64,000 nt of DNA from Halocafeteria seosinensis (lineage: Eukaryota > Sar > Bigyra > Bicosoecida). Within the stretch, counting starts at the first letter, position 1; the number at the start of each line of letters is the position of its first letter. The notes under the pieces were generated by a model. It ran no database searches and was not told where the DNA came from. It worked only from the letters and a program-made list of their open reading frames with translations. Location: positions 1 to 64,000 of the forward strand of contig LVLI01000565.1 in assembly GCA_001687465.1 (NCBI GenBank). Reading direction: 5' to 3'. The position numbers and the translations under genes are program-made. Shown piece by piece: positions 21,626 through 32,947 of the stretch.

Positions 21626-24600
21626 CTATACAGTGCAAGGGACAATTTGTGCCGCAAAAGCCCCATACGCTGCCCTCAGCTGCCGCTGCAAATAATACGC
21701 TTGCGACGGAAATACATCGTTACTGGTATCGGAAGGCAGTGGGTTCGAGAAAAACGTGTTGGCACTTTTTCCTGAACCATCTGGGATATTTGCAGAGGTC
21801 ATGCGATGAACCCCGACATCGAACGCCTTTTGTGCTTGCCATCGATAAAATGGTATCCTAACTACTGTCCAACCGTTTGCTTCCAAAAGAAGGTGGTGGG
21901 TCAGAAGCACAGGTAGAAGTCGAATGTGTTCATCGAGTTCTCGACCAGCTTGGAATCCCAACCCAAATAACTCCTGTACTGCTCTTTGCCGCTGTACATT
22001 TGATCCTTTCGCAGTGTTCTCCCGCTTTTCTGTTATCCCGGGAAACATCATGCCCGACTCTGGCATCGCAAAGTGGCCGTCGCCAACTGTGTGCCAGTCG
22101 TGTGGCTCTGCAGGATGGTTAGCAAAACGAGCCGGGGCTTCTAGGAGGTCTTTCATGTACTTTGACACAGTGCGTTTGGCAGATTTGTGTAAAGGGCGAA
22201 AGTTTTCGGCGCCTTCTGCAATTATAGCGACTCTATCTTCAGGAATAGCAAAGTCTGCAACAAGCCCTAGTTCGGTTTGAAAACTCTCAACGAACTGCTT
22301 TCCCGAGAGACAATCAGGTGGAGCCAGAAGCTCTGATGAGTTTATCCCTTCGACCTCTCTCGATATATCACTTAGCGCCGTAGGATCGGTGTCAGAATTG
22401 GCTTTATCCGCTCTCTCTCGCATGTTGTATTTCAAGGCAGATGTTTGCCATTGTGGATTCGGCGTCCGTGATAGAAATGCGTCAAGGCCATTGACGATTT
22501 GTCGTCTCAGTCTTTTACTTCTCAAGGGCTGGAGGTCTACAGAAGGAGTCGCTATACTACTTCCTCGAGGTGCTCCCTCTGTTTCATGCAACACCACTGC
22601 TGAAGTCAACTTCCGGCTCTCAAGCTGGGACTCAGTGATTTGCCGAGAGTCAGTATTTTCGTCCATTTCTTCGGGCGACAGCGCGCCACTCGCTGATATA
22701 ACTTCTGACTGTACTACTTTGTTGAGAGCCCCCAGAGCTAGATCGCGAGTGCCTTTACTTAGCTCTCGGTGTAGCTCTGGAAAAGGAGTAAGATGCTCGA
22801 GCACTAGCAAGACGGTTTGCAGTCGAAACAGCGCTGCTTTGGTAACAGATTCAGATTGTAGCTCCTCAGCATCCACTCTCCCTAGTAATTGCCGCATTGC
22901 GTGCTCATCAAAATACATACCGATACTGAAAGCCCATAGAAGGTTGATAGCATCATTTGTTCGAACCTCGTCAATCCTTGAATCCATGCTGAAAGCGACC
23001 GCGTCAAACAACAAATTTAGACGCCTTGTATTCCCGGATAAGGCCAATGAATAACAAAGTATTCCCAAGTCTTGCATTGAGAAAGATGCTACTCTTAACG
23101 ATCCTTCCAATGCAAAGTTGTGCATTAAGAAATCTGCCCGGATTTGCAACTTTGCTACGGCATCTGCAAGCATGGCAATCTCGCTTGATGCCATTTTCTT
23201 AAGTTTTGCAGCAGCTTCATTTGCCAGTAGGTGCATCAGTGACTCTTTTCGCCAACCCAGTTGAGCTAAGCCCCAAGAAACATTAGCCAGTCCTTGGGTT
23301 GTAAATTGCTCATGTATTGACGAAGCATGATTGGACACCGCATCAAGAAGCGAGCGATGGACTAAGCGCAGTCTACCACATGAATAAATTACCATCGAGG
23401 TTTGTTGTGGGGTCAACTGGTGACAAATGGGGAGCAATTTGTCCGCAATTTCAACCAATAGCTTGCTCGTGCCTGATCTTAACCGCATGCTGGCGATGCC
23501 GTGTAGAAGCAGACAGAGGTCTTGGCGATTAAATTCGTGTAACCTTTTTTGTGCGTGCTCTACGGCAACGCGTAGAAAGCTTTCGTCTCCTTGGTTTGTC
23601 CTTGCCATGCCCCAGAACAAGTTTATCATTTCCATCGTTTTGAAGTCGTCTAATCGAGGCAGACTTTGAGCCAGCACTTCTGCAAGGAATTGCTTTACTT
23701 GTTCTTCATTCTTCAACGACGTGTTACGGAACGCATTGACAACTGTTGTGATCGCCTGTGGAGATGCTTGAGGAAGATTTGTATTCCACTTTCCCGGCAA
23801 CTCCCGTAATAATGTTTCATGCACGAATCCCAGCCTCGTAAAGGCGTGCAAGATGTTTGACAAGCCTTTATCACTAAATGATGCAACTTTTGGCGTGGCA
23901 CTATCACCAAGAATCTGCAGAACATCTGTTGGCGCCTTGCCCAACTGCCCGTAGGAATAGGCGATACTCGATATGTCTTTAGCCTTCCATTTCCAGTGCT
24001 TCCCTTTCCGTGCCTGCTCGCGAATACAATACGACACTGAATTAATTAAGTCATCGACCCGAACATTCTTTCGAAGCCTGCTTCCACTGAACGCTAATGC
24101 ACCCAGCAAACGTGGCATAACCTTTTCGGGGGCCCGGCTGATGTAATCACCTGCGAATTTGAGAAGGCTCCTAACCCAAGCATAGTCGGTCCGCAATTCA
24201 GTATAAGGCACAAGTTTTGCAACTTCGCGTATTGCATCGGTCAGTACTATAGCATTTATTGCCTCCTGCTCCTCCTCCAGAGTAGCCCCTTTGCTTCGGC
24301 CATGGCCATGGTTTGCATGTCTCATGAATAAAGTGCAGATAGTCTCCAATCTTCTGTTAGCTTCCTCTGGGGAAATATGAATTTCAGTAGGTGGATTTGG
24401 AATCAGTGGTTCAGCTCCCACTACAACATTGCGTAGTCTTTCAGTCTTTTCTCGTTGCTCAAAATCATGATTTTGGCGCTCGTACGATTGAATCGCTTTG
24501 GCCAATGTTTCCGGACCTTGGTAGTAGAGAATCTGAATAGAATCACTCAATTGTACCGGGTCTTGAGCTCTAAACCCCTCTAGTACATGCGTCAGGTCAG

Positions 24601-24823
24601 CGCTTTCCGTAGCTGACAACCATCTCCGAGATGCCCCTTTCCACGACAGTCCATCATATTGTGCACCGAAAACACAGCAATTCGTCCCAGAAGTGTACAC
24701 ATGCAGAGCAGACCTATTTAAAGCGCTATAGCTCCCCGAATATCGTACTACTCTGGAATTGTGAATGTCCAAGCGAGACTTGTCCAGCGTATATCGAACC
24801 AATGACGACCGTATCCGTATCAT
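21626..24823 (-). CDS. RAP-domain (FASTK/octotricopeptide-like) organellar RNA protein
   Basis: Single-exon ORF of 1,065 aa. The C terminus carries a RAP domain (about 1000-1050) with HHLLLEANGWTVVRIPFYRW and a further tryptophan/lysine block. The central 650 residues are an alpha-helical solenoid with recurring units such as NILHAFTRLGF, NVSWGLAQLGW and NLLWAFSIGM, the octotricopeptide/FASTK style. These proteins bind and process organellar transcripts or rRNA. The basic, Ser/Arg-rich N terminus (MIRIRSSLVRYTL...) looks like a mitochondrial or plastid transit peptide. The target RNA cannot be deduced. Confidence 0.85.
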   Translation of the reverse strand: MIRIRSSLVRYTLDKSRLDIHNSRVVRYSGSYSALNRSALHVYTSGTNCCVFGAQYDGLSWKGASRRWLSATESADLTHVLEGFRAQDPVQLSDSIQILYYQGPETLAKAIQSYERQNHDFEQREKTERLRNVVVGAEPLIPNPPTEIHISPEEANRRLETICTLFMRHANHGHGRSKGATLEEEQEAINAIVLTDAIREVAKLVPYTELRTDYAWVRSLLKFAGDYISRAPEKVMPRLLGALAFSGSRLRKNVRVDDLINSVSYCIREQARKGKHWKWKAKDISSIAYSYGQLGKAPTDVLQILGDSATPKVASFSDKGLSNILHAFTRLGFVHETLLRELPGKWNTNLPQASPQAITTVVNAFRNTSLKNEEQVKQFLAEVLAQSLPRLDDFKTMEMINLFWGMARTNQGDESFLRVAVEHAQKRLHEFNRQDLCLLLHGIASMRLRSGTSKLLVEIADKLLPICHQLTPQQTSMVIYSCGRLRLVHRSLLDAVSNHASSIHEQFTTQGLANVSWGLAQLGWRKESLMHLLANEAAAKLKKMASSEIAMLADAVAKLQIRADFLMHNFALEGSLRVASFSMQDLGILCYSLALSGNTRRLNLLFDAVAFSMDSRIDEVRTNDAINLLWAFSIGMYFDEHAMRQLLGRVDAEELQSESVTKAALFRLQTVLLVLEHLTPFPELHRELSKGTRDLALGALNKVVQSEVISASGALSPEEMDENTDSRQITESQLESRKLTSAVVLHETEGAPRGSSIATPSVDLQPLRSKRLRRQIVNGLDAFLSRTPNPQWQTSALKYNMRERADKANSDTDPTALSDISREVEGINSSELLAPPDCLSGKQFVESFQTELGLVADFAIPEDRVAIIAEGAENFRPLHKSAKRTVSKYMKDLLEAPARFANHPAEPHDWHTVGDGHFAMPESGMMFPGITEKRENTAKGSNVQRQRAVQELFGLGFQAGRELDEHIRLLPVLLTHHLLLEANGWTVVRIPFYRWQAQKAFDVGVHRMTSANIPDGSGKSANTFFSNPLPSDTSNDVFPSQAYYLQRQLRAAYGAFAAQIVPCTV

Positions 24824-25110
24824 TTCTACGTTCTACCGGCATCACTGCACCGGGATGTACAATCAACGACGCATATTCAAACTTATCAGGTAGTGCGACA
24901 ACGCAATCTAACCCTAATAAACTAAAACGGGGTACTACGTAGATTCTGTGAAGGTGCACCCGGTAACCCTATGAACCATACAACTTATGATACAAGGTAT
25001 GCTCCTCGGGAGTCTCGCTCGCGGCCCGTGGACCACAAAGTTAGCCTTAATTATTCTTTGGCAAATGTATATTGTACGCACTACGCGCATATGAGTAATT
25101 AAGTGGAGAG

Positions 25111-26098
25111 TTATTCCGTTTGCTCGGTTTCACTTTGGTTTAATACACCGCGGTAGTGCTCGACAGTTGATAACGCTGACTTTAGTTCTTGACGCAATTT
25201 TAGAAACGTCTCTCTGGACATTGCCAGATTTATAGTATCACTGTGCAATCGCTCTCTTTGCGAACTTAACTGTTTATCACCGGTATTGTCGACCGTTCGG
25301 AACGCCCTTTCTAATCGTTGGGCGATATCTGGGGATGTTTGTACAGACGGAAACTTGGATTGGTTATCAGCATGGTTGCTGGCCGATCCTGTTCCTTTCG
25401 TTGCTAGCTTTACCTGAACCCCCAATTCTTCTGGAGTACGCCGAGGAGGTGGATGTCTACTATCATGGCTCGTAGAAAGAGATAACTGGACACGTCGATG
25501 TTGTAGTCCCGTGGGTTGATAATTTGATGCAACACAGCAATCCACCCTCCAACTAATTTTTTCTAACCGCGGCAGTGGGAGCGTTTCCTTCGTTAGTGTT
25601 TCGCATAGTGCCCCTTGGTTACTTCTATAGGGTCTCGAAATACCATCCGCACTTTCGGCTGGAATTCCTAATTGCTGGAGCTCTCTGTTAAAGACAGCCG
25701 GATCAATGTTGTTTCTCGCAGCATTAAAGATCAGAAAGTTGGTGGCGGCTAAAAATGCATTCATATCACTCTCTTCGAATCCTTTGTCTTTGGGTGTTAA
25801 TCGCCTTACTTTGGCGAAATCAATGTCTCCTCCTAACAGTCTTTGTATGATTTGTTTACAGATGAGTTTAGTTCTCACACACGACTGCAGACCCAAGCAC
25901 AGCAGAAATAACCTTTAAAACAAGGCATCAAACATCCTCAATAATCCAAGACATACCAATTTAGCCATCGTGGGAATCTCTCCCAGGAGCCAATCAGGCA
26001 CATCTTGGTCTCCACAGAACCGATATCTCTGCGCAAATCACGTCGCATAGAACAAGAATGAAGCATCAAATGCACACAGCCAATCCATGACATACCAT
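25111..26098 (-). CDS. COMMD4: COMM domain-containing protein 4
   Basis: Three exons: 26098-26096 (the ATG alone), 26028-25957, 25884-25111; 282 aa. The spliced N terminus reads M, then [20 protein letters not shown] and MAKL, aligning with human COMMD4, which has an RFCGDLDCPDW-type start. ELQQLGIP and the SWRVD motif of the COMM domain (about 120-150) are also present, and the last 50 residues complete that domain. About 80 low-complexity residues are inserted in the COMM domain relative to animals. COMMD proteins form the Commander complex with CCDC22/93 and act in endosomal recycling. The first coding exon is exactly the start codon, followed at once by GTATGT. Confidence 0.85.
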
Positions 26099-26275
26099 GA
26101 TGATGACAAGAGAGGGGCGAAATACACACACTGTATACTATAACAAACCAATGCCTTTTAGTAGCCTTATATACCCGGACCAGGCTTATTCAGTGTAGTG
26201 TACATTAGAGTGGATTGTTGGTTGTCCCTAAACCTGGTTGTCATAATCATATTATCTTTATAATTTGTGTCTATA
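26099..26275. promoter_or_regulatory. Short divergent promoter, COMMD4/TFIIH p52
   Basis: Only 177 bp separate the two start codons. CTTATATAC near 26167 is TATA-like and about 100 bp upstream of the p52 start. Functional use is inference. Confidence 0.4.
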
Positions 26276-28674
26276 ATGATGATGTCGGCAAGTGCTTCCA
26301 ATGGACGAAGAGAGGAGGAGGAGGATGTGAACATGATGGTGGATGAGGAGCAAGAAGACGACAAGGAGCAAGACAACCATAAGGAGGAAGAGGGAATCGA
26401 ACAGACTCAAGGGTACGGCCTGTATAGACCTCCCGAATCAACGTACGCGTCGTCCCAGAAGGGCGAAGGACTCTATGGACCGCAAAGCAAGGAATCGGAA
26501 ACCCTCCTGGAGTACATATTTAAACTCACGAAAACGCAAAAGGAAAAACTCTATCGGAATTCCTGGGCAACACAGACGATTCTCCAGGCTCTTCCGCCTC
26601 TCTGCCAGCAGTAAGATTGGTGTCCTGTAGGTCTGGGTGGTGCTGGTCAATCCTACTGTTCTAATTTTGTGTGCGCAGAATTATCATGCGTCTATTACTG
26701 ATCACTGCCCCAGTGCATAAATCGTTCTTGCTTCGCTGGATGAAACAGACAAAAAAGCGTTCTGATACACAGATGAAGAATGGTGTGGAAGAACAGGGAA
26801 AAGAAAACACGGATAAAGGGAAGCGAGAAGAACCTAATACTCAGATGGAGAATGCTATTGAACGGGTGCGTGACTAACGAGTATTGAGATAGATCTCGAT
26901 AGGGAATCTTGTGATCTATACTGACCTGGTAGTGCAGCTTGTTGATTTAAACATACTTTTACGGTCAGATAAGGAGAATCCCCAAACCGCTTACGACTAC
27001 GAGGGAAATCCTCTTGAGCAAACGGCTGATGCTATTAGTCTAACAGAGGATTTTCGCGTTAGTGTCAAGGTATGCAGAGAGAACTCTAGTCCGTTGGCGA
27101 TAAGTAGTACACTTGACTGCGGATCAACCTCCAGGATATTCTGTTACGCATGCACTCTACCCCCTGGCAAAATGAGCAAGAGCAGCTCTTAGAGGTTTTG
27201 AGTGCAAATGACTTTCCCTCCATTGAATGGATTGAGAGGGAGGCCGCAAAGCGGTGGTACAATGTTCTGGAGTTTCTTTTAGGTGAAGAAAACAAGCAGT
27301 CTCCGGATCCTCACGTGGTGAACTTGCTTTTGTCAACTGAACTAATCGCTTCCAGGAAAAAGCATAGCAAGTCTAGCCATTCCCAGAGCAACAAGTTAGA
27401 GGAATCCGTTGACGAATCAGCACTCTATGAAAAGTATCTGGAAAAACGAAATCAAGAACTAAAGAAGGTGCTGCGTGGAGGACCTGTGTATATAACGAGA
27501 AAAGGCTACCGATTTCTACTTGAGGACGTAGGGGTGCAGCTATGGACGTTTATTTCCGAGTATGTGCAGACCGCGGGAGCGCGCGGTATGGCTCCGAACG
27601 ATATTTTAGCGTTTTTGTTTCGTCTAGGGTAAGCAGGTGGTTTCTTTTGGCGTGTAGATTTGTGATATAATCTGTCAAGCGTTCGCAGATACTGCAAACT
27701 GGGCGTTCCTTATCCTGTATCGGTGCTCACCCCGCTTGAGCGGATACTTCTGAAAGATCTTTCAAGTTTAGGAATGGTATATTTGACTTTGGATCACTCA
27801 AACCAAAGAGAACTGTAAGGAGTGTTTGTCTGCAGCCAGTTATATACATCCTTTTGCTAGTGCAATCTTTGCTTGCAGTTTTTACGTTACCTCGCTCGCA
27901 ATAGCCCTGACGCATCCTTCAAGCGACGAAATGCACTCGGGTGACTCACAGGATGAGGAATCACATAACCACGCAGCTGCCGGTGAAACCCGAGTAGGAG
28001 GCGAACTAGCAAAGGGTGGCTTCAAGGCTGTAGTCGAGGAGGAGGAAGGGAAAAAGCATTCTGCCCCAACTGCACATCGTGTGACCGGAGTAATGGAAGC
28101 ACTTCGCAACATGCCGAGCGCCATAAGTATGGAGTTAATTGTGGAAAAGAATTTCAAGATCTTTGCTTATACAACAAGGGAATTGCATGTATCTCTTCTT
28201 AGTCTGTTCGCCAAAGTTGACGCGTTGCTTCCGGATATTGTCGTCGCTAAACTGACCAGAAGGAGCGTTGGTCATGCTCTAGATATGGGTATCACAGCAG
28301 ATCAGATCATTCATTTCTTGAGTCAGAGAGTACATCGTGAGATGGCTAAATACAATCTATCGATTCCCAATAACGTCGAGGACCAGTTGCACATATGGGA
28401 ACGGGAGAGAACGCGGGTTAAGTACCATGACGCAACCTTGCTAAGTGGCTTTGCGAGCAAGAAGCAGTTTTTCTCTGTGCGTGGGCACTGTCACCACATA
28501 GGATGTTTACTTCGATCTAATGAAGAAAACCAAATCCTCGTAGTTAAGCCAGAGTCAGTACAGGATGTGCTCGGTTTTATGGAGCACGCTGACGCCGGCG
28601 ACGACGAACCGTCCGAAGAAGAAGACGATTACCTTGAATACGCCTCAGAAGAAAGCGAAGACGAAGTTTATTAA
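26276..28674 (+). CDS. TFB2: TFIIH subunit p52 (TFB2/GTF2H4)
   Basis: Six exons: 26276-26610, 26679-26865, 26938-27069, 27135-27628, 27689-27814, 27879-28674; 689 aa. The middle region has FLLEDVGVQLWTFISEYVQ then LKDLSSLGMVY, and the C terminus has FKIFAYTTRELHVSLLSLF, AKLTRRSVGHALDMGITAD and QIIHFLSQRVH. These are the conserved blocks of Tfb2/p52. The protein anchors and stimulates the XPB ATPase in TFIIH, for transcription initiation and nucleotide excision repair. It is longer than yeast or human p52 because of acidic N- and C-terminal extensions and an acidic insert. ATG triplets repeat at 26276, 26279 and 26282; the first was taken. Confidence 0.9.
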
Positions 28675-29074
28675 GTGGTGCATTTAAACACGCAATCTTC
28701 ACCAAAGTTTAATCGGATCCATAGAATACGGTTGTGGACAAAAAGATCCAGCTTATCCTGAGGATATCAGAGACTTCAAGAAGATACCTAATTTGCGGTC
28801 CTGGTTTCTCGGGTATTACCGAGGCGTACTGAGCGCATTTGCCGAGAAAGACCATCTCGTATATGAAGCAATAGTGTGCATCCGTGATGTCAGTATCTCG
28901 TCCAGCTGATGCTAGCTAGACTCGGACTAACAAACAAGTCAAGGCTCGGAACTAGACGGCACACGAGCAGTGTCATGTTAACCCACGCGATTTTCGTAAG
29001 AAATCTTAGGCCGACAAAATGGCAGAAGACTTTGAGTGCTTGGTCCAACTTCATATGTGAATGAAAAGGAATGC
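28675..29074. other. Convergent intergenic stretch
   Basis: 400 bp between convergent stops of TFIIH p52 and the C3HC gene. It should hold both 3' UTRs. No gene was recognised. Confidence 0.35.
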
Positions 29075-31397
29075 TCACGTCGCGTACGCAGCTGGCAATC
29101 CATCTTGGTAAAATGCTTGTCGTATGGCCAAAGTGTAAGCTAACCAACCACTGATCCATGCAGAAGATGGTGAATACTTAACCACTTCGTCAGAGTCTCT
29201 TCGTGTCGTTGATGGAGCGTATGAGTACCGAGAGCTATCGCGGGAGCGCTTTCTCGGTGTCAACGACATTTCCCGAGTACGCAAATCAACGTCGCGTCGC
29301 TTTTGAAATTCTCTGAACACTCTTTGCGAAGGTGTTTCCTCATCTTCGTCCAAGTCTGAAAATAAATTGGCATCAGTCTCCGTTTCCGCGTTGTTTTCGC
29401 TGCAAGTTTCACCATTTACCGCCCTGTCGGAGTACTGAACTAACCTCTCCAAGTCCATTGCACCCATTGCTGCTCGGGATACAGATTTAAGGGCGCTCAG
29501 TGTTGCCTCCTCGATGTTGTCGAAAGACTCACACGAGGAACCGAAATGGGGACTATACGATGCCGCGTGGCCTGCTGCTTGCACGGAAAAAGCTATTGGA
29601 TTTACGCCTTTTCTAACCACCCACGGGCAGCATGCCCGGTGTTCCAGTAGGGGATGGAAGGTTGCACTGCTTTCCGAATCCATGCTATGTCCAGAGTTTC
29701 GTCCTGTTTTGCCGAACCTGGAAACGGACGAAGCGCTGTCACAAGCTGACAAAGCGGCGGCAGCAGCTTTGAGATAGCGTGAAGATTCGAGTCCTCTAGA
29801 TTCACCCGTGTCCGATGACGGACGTCTCTTGTAAGACACTTGCAATAACTCAGCCAATGAATATGTTTGTTGGCACCAGTGACAGACCAATGCATGCAAA
29901 CCTTTCGGAGAATGTGTTCCAGTCGTCACCACATCCCACCCAAAGAGAGCGAGGACTTCAGGCGCGGCCTCTTTAAACAAGAGATCTTCGCATGTTTCTT
30001 CACAGGATCCTAGGTCTGCAATTGATAGCTCTCGTTCCCCAATGTCGCTGTCTGAAACCACTGCTGAAGTTCCTTTTCTTGAGGTTTCCGTATATCGTTT
30101 CAACGCGTCCAGGAATTTGTCACGCCCATCAGAATCTCTCGATGTTAGCCAACGCAGGAGGGTGATAAGGAGCAACACTTCATCAAGGGAAGTGATCCCC
30201 CTGATTCTCAGCTGCTCCACACAATTAGATAGTTCAGACCGAAAGCTTCCTTGCTGACATACTGGTTGTGCCTCTGGGCCTCTTGAGAAAAGGCGCACTG
30301 TAGACATATTACTACGTTGAGACCCCAAGTTTCCGCTAGTTACTGATTCAGAAAATATGGATCGGAGGCTCTGAATAGCTTTCGATATCCCTGGATGTAG
30401 TTTTATCAACTCTGTTAGTTTATCCTTCTGTCTCTCCGCAGCCAGGCGCTCGAGGTAGCTTCTGATTCTCTGGCCACGTTGAACTGTACTCTGGATTAAC
30501 TTGGTCCCAGGGACCGGCCTTAACTGGCCAAAAGATGATGGACAAGGGTTTACATTCCATGGGCAGTGTTTCCTGTGTCCTCTGGTTAATTCTCGCCGAA
30601 ATTCGGTAGCTTCTTCCTGTAGTGTGGCAGCACTTCCGCCAGATGTACTTTTGAAAAATGCATGGGCATGGCACCTGGAATTCCACCAACAATGTAAGTT
30701 CTTTACTCGGTCTTCGAGAAACTGATATAACCACTTACGACGTGCAATACAATTCATCAACACCTATGTTTATCCATCCATACCGAGCACATCTAATGGC
30801 ATTAACTGAATCTGGTTTTCCAAACCAGGTACGACTGGAAAATGTTTTTAGGCGAGCCATGAAATCGGATCGGTTTAGAGGTCTACATCGTTTGAGCTCT
30901 GTAGGCAAGCTATCAGTCTTCAATTGTTGCTGAAGGTTCGTCATGTAGCTCTTTCGTCCCGGGGAGATGCTGTTTGCAGCAGACTGGGGGCTCTCCTTCT
31001 CCGCGGTTTGCCGGTCGCGGGAAAACTTATGTGGAACTCCTGCCTTATCTAACAAAATTTCGAGTCTCCGTAATGCCCTTCCATGCTGATTCTCATCGTC
31101 ACCGTCATGTGTTGTTGTTGCGTAGTCCTCCCCAGGAATCCCATTCAGAGTCCCCTCTTCAGAATCCGGAGAGGTGACCTGTCTCCATTGATTAAGCACC
31201 TTCTCGAAGTAGTCTGAAGTCACATGTTGACTGTCCATATCGTATACTGCAGTGGGATCATCATGAGAGACTGCTGAAGCCGAGTTGCCATTCACAATGG
31301 AAGACGAAGTGGCGGCAGCTGCTGCTGCCGCAGCAGACGATGACGACGACATAGCATTCATGAGACCTCCTGATTGTCCTAAAATCATCACAATCAT
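29075..31397 (-). CDS. C3HC zinc-finger protein, NIPA/ZC3HC1-Rsm1 family
   Basis: Two exons, 31397-30739 and 30674-29075 (64-nt intron 30675-30738), 752 aa. Splicing rebuilds the C3HC finger (about 200-250): CARYGW...DELYCTSCHAHAFF followed by H-x-x-x-CPWNVNPCP. A second CPW block, HRACCPWVV, marks the Rsm1-like domain about 260 residues later. Human NIPA is an F-box-type SCF subunit and nuclear-basket protein; yeast relatives act in mRNA export. The N terminus has a short Ser/Ala homopolymer tract encoded by GCN repeats (about 31300-31350). Further in-frame ATGs follow the chosen one, so the exact start is uncertain. Confidence 0.85.
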
Positions 31398-31576
31398 ACA
31401 GCATTATAGTGAAATAAGCTTCTGGAAGATGCTTCTAACCGTGCAAACAAATCGTTGCCTTTTCATATTTTCTGAAGGAAACATTCGCCTCCTATATCCA
31501 GTGATCGTGAGTGTCTTTCTCACTCTCACTCCAGTATCAGACCCCTTGCAACTCGTGTGTCTCGCAAGCACGAAGC
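31398..31576. promoter_or_regulatory. Short divergent promoter, C3HC gene/COPI-associated gene
   Basis: 179 bp between divergent starts. No recognisable motif was found. Confidence 0.35.
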
Positions 31577-32672
31577 ATGGCCTCCGACCAGCAGGGGCAG
31601 CAACAAGGGCAAGGGCCTTTTTCGGAAGGAGAAAGCGCCGCAGCTCCTCAGGCCCAGCAGGAAGCTCCACAGCAGAAGAAACGGTACGTTTTCCCCTGAA
31701 CAGGCAGGCCGAAAGTCAAGAAAGATGCGTTCAATGGGACCTAAACTAAGCCTATGTATGTGCTGTGGCTGGCAACAGAAATACATTCATCGTGGACTGG
31801 GACATCAAAAATGCTCTGCGGCTTCTGCGAGGCGTGAATATGGTCAATGGAATGCTTATGATTGCTTTAGGTGCGTTCATCAAGTTTCCCAGCGGTGCCC
31901 AATGTGGATCACTCTTTGAATGTGTGTCGACTGGGTGCAGGACTGTTTGTATTCATAACTGAAATTGGCGATCTGGGCCTTGCCACTGGCACGTTAGCAT
32001 TGTATTTAGTGTATGTTAAAGCTTTTAGAGATAATCTTGGTTACACCATTCATACCTCAGTTTATCGTTCTCTCCACCTCTACAGAGCATTTGGAATTAT
32101 AATGACTTGCGTGGAGTGCAACATCGGGAATCTCCAAGATATGGTCCGAGCCCAGTGCGGGTTCCTGTTTAACTACTGGGGAAGGACGATCTTTATCTTC
32201 TTGTAAGTGACGGGAAACGTGCACTCCTAGGACAATGTATTGATGTTTTTGACATGGCTCTTGACTATGACAGTGCTGCTACCCTATCCCTTTCAATCGG
32301 AGACACGTTCGGTTACGTGCTTGGGTCAGTCTCTGCAGTGACAGGTCTGCTAAATTTATATGTTATTTGCGTGTAAGTTCCACCAATGAGTTGTTACTGC
32401 TTTATCCCTTAGATTTTGATATGGTCGCTACATTGTGTCCAACGTTTTGCAGCCATCCCAAGTTTCGAGATGGAAGTGTCTCCAGGTCGTGGGATCCTTT
32501 CGTTACATACACTGGTGGTGAGGAGGAGATGGTGGCATATCTGAAACGGAACCCTGAACTAGCTCGTAAGGCGGGCAGCAGTGTAGCCACGGCCGCTAGG
32601 AACAACCCCGAACTTGCAAGGTCTGCTTACGAGGGGGCAACACATCAACAACAGCAACAACCTCGCCGCTAG
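31577..32672 (+). CDS. COPI-associated/TVP15-type four-helix membrane protein
   Basis: Six exons: 31577-31683, 31779-31870, 31941-32010, 32086-32202, 32274-32372, 32453-32672; 234 aa. A Gln-rich cytosolic N terminus precedes four hydrophobic segments (GVNMVNGMLMIALG, LGLATGTLALYLVAFGIIM, LFNYWGRTIFIFF, VLGSVSAVTGLLNLYVICV). The CECNIGNLQDMVRAQCGFLF loop followed by YWGR resembles the COPI-associated protein family of Golgi membranes. The tail has two similar NPELAR repeats and ends in poly-Gln and Arg-Arg. The family call rests on topology and the loop motif. The exon structure is secure because every junction restores frame. Confidence 0.65.
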
Positions 32673-32947
32673 AGTAAGACTAAGCAACGGAGATCATTAT
32701 GCCCACGTATGCGGAGATTCATCTTATACACGGAAATAAGGAGAGATGGGACAGTCGTCTCTCTCAAATATACATCAATGTTGAGTGTACGCCAGCGGCA
32801 ATGTATACCTTGTTGCGTTTAAGGTGCATTGCAAGCTTGGGTAATCGCTATTGTAACGCCACACATACGTCCTCAGAACAGAGCAGTAATTTACATGTAA
32901 TGTGGAACGAAGCAAGATTTTCGATGTTGATTTCGCAACAGAAATTA

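Noticed and set aside
22389-23054. 221-aa open frame on the plus strand inside the RAP gene
   Set aside because: It is antisense to a 1,065-aa conserved ORF with Ser/Arg-rich composition and no domain; a shadow frame.
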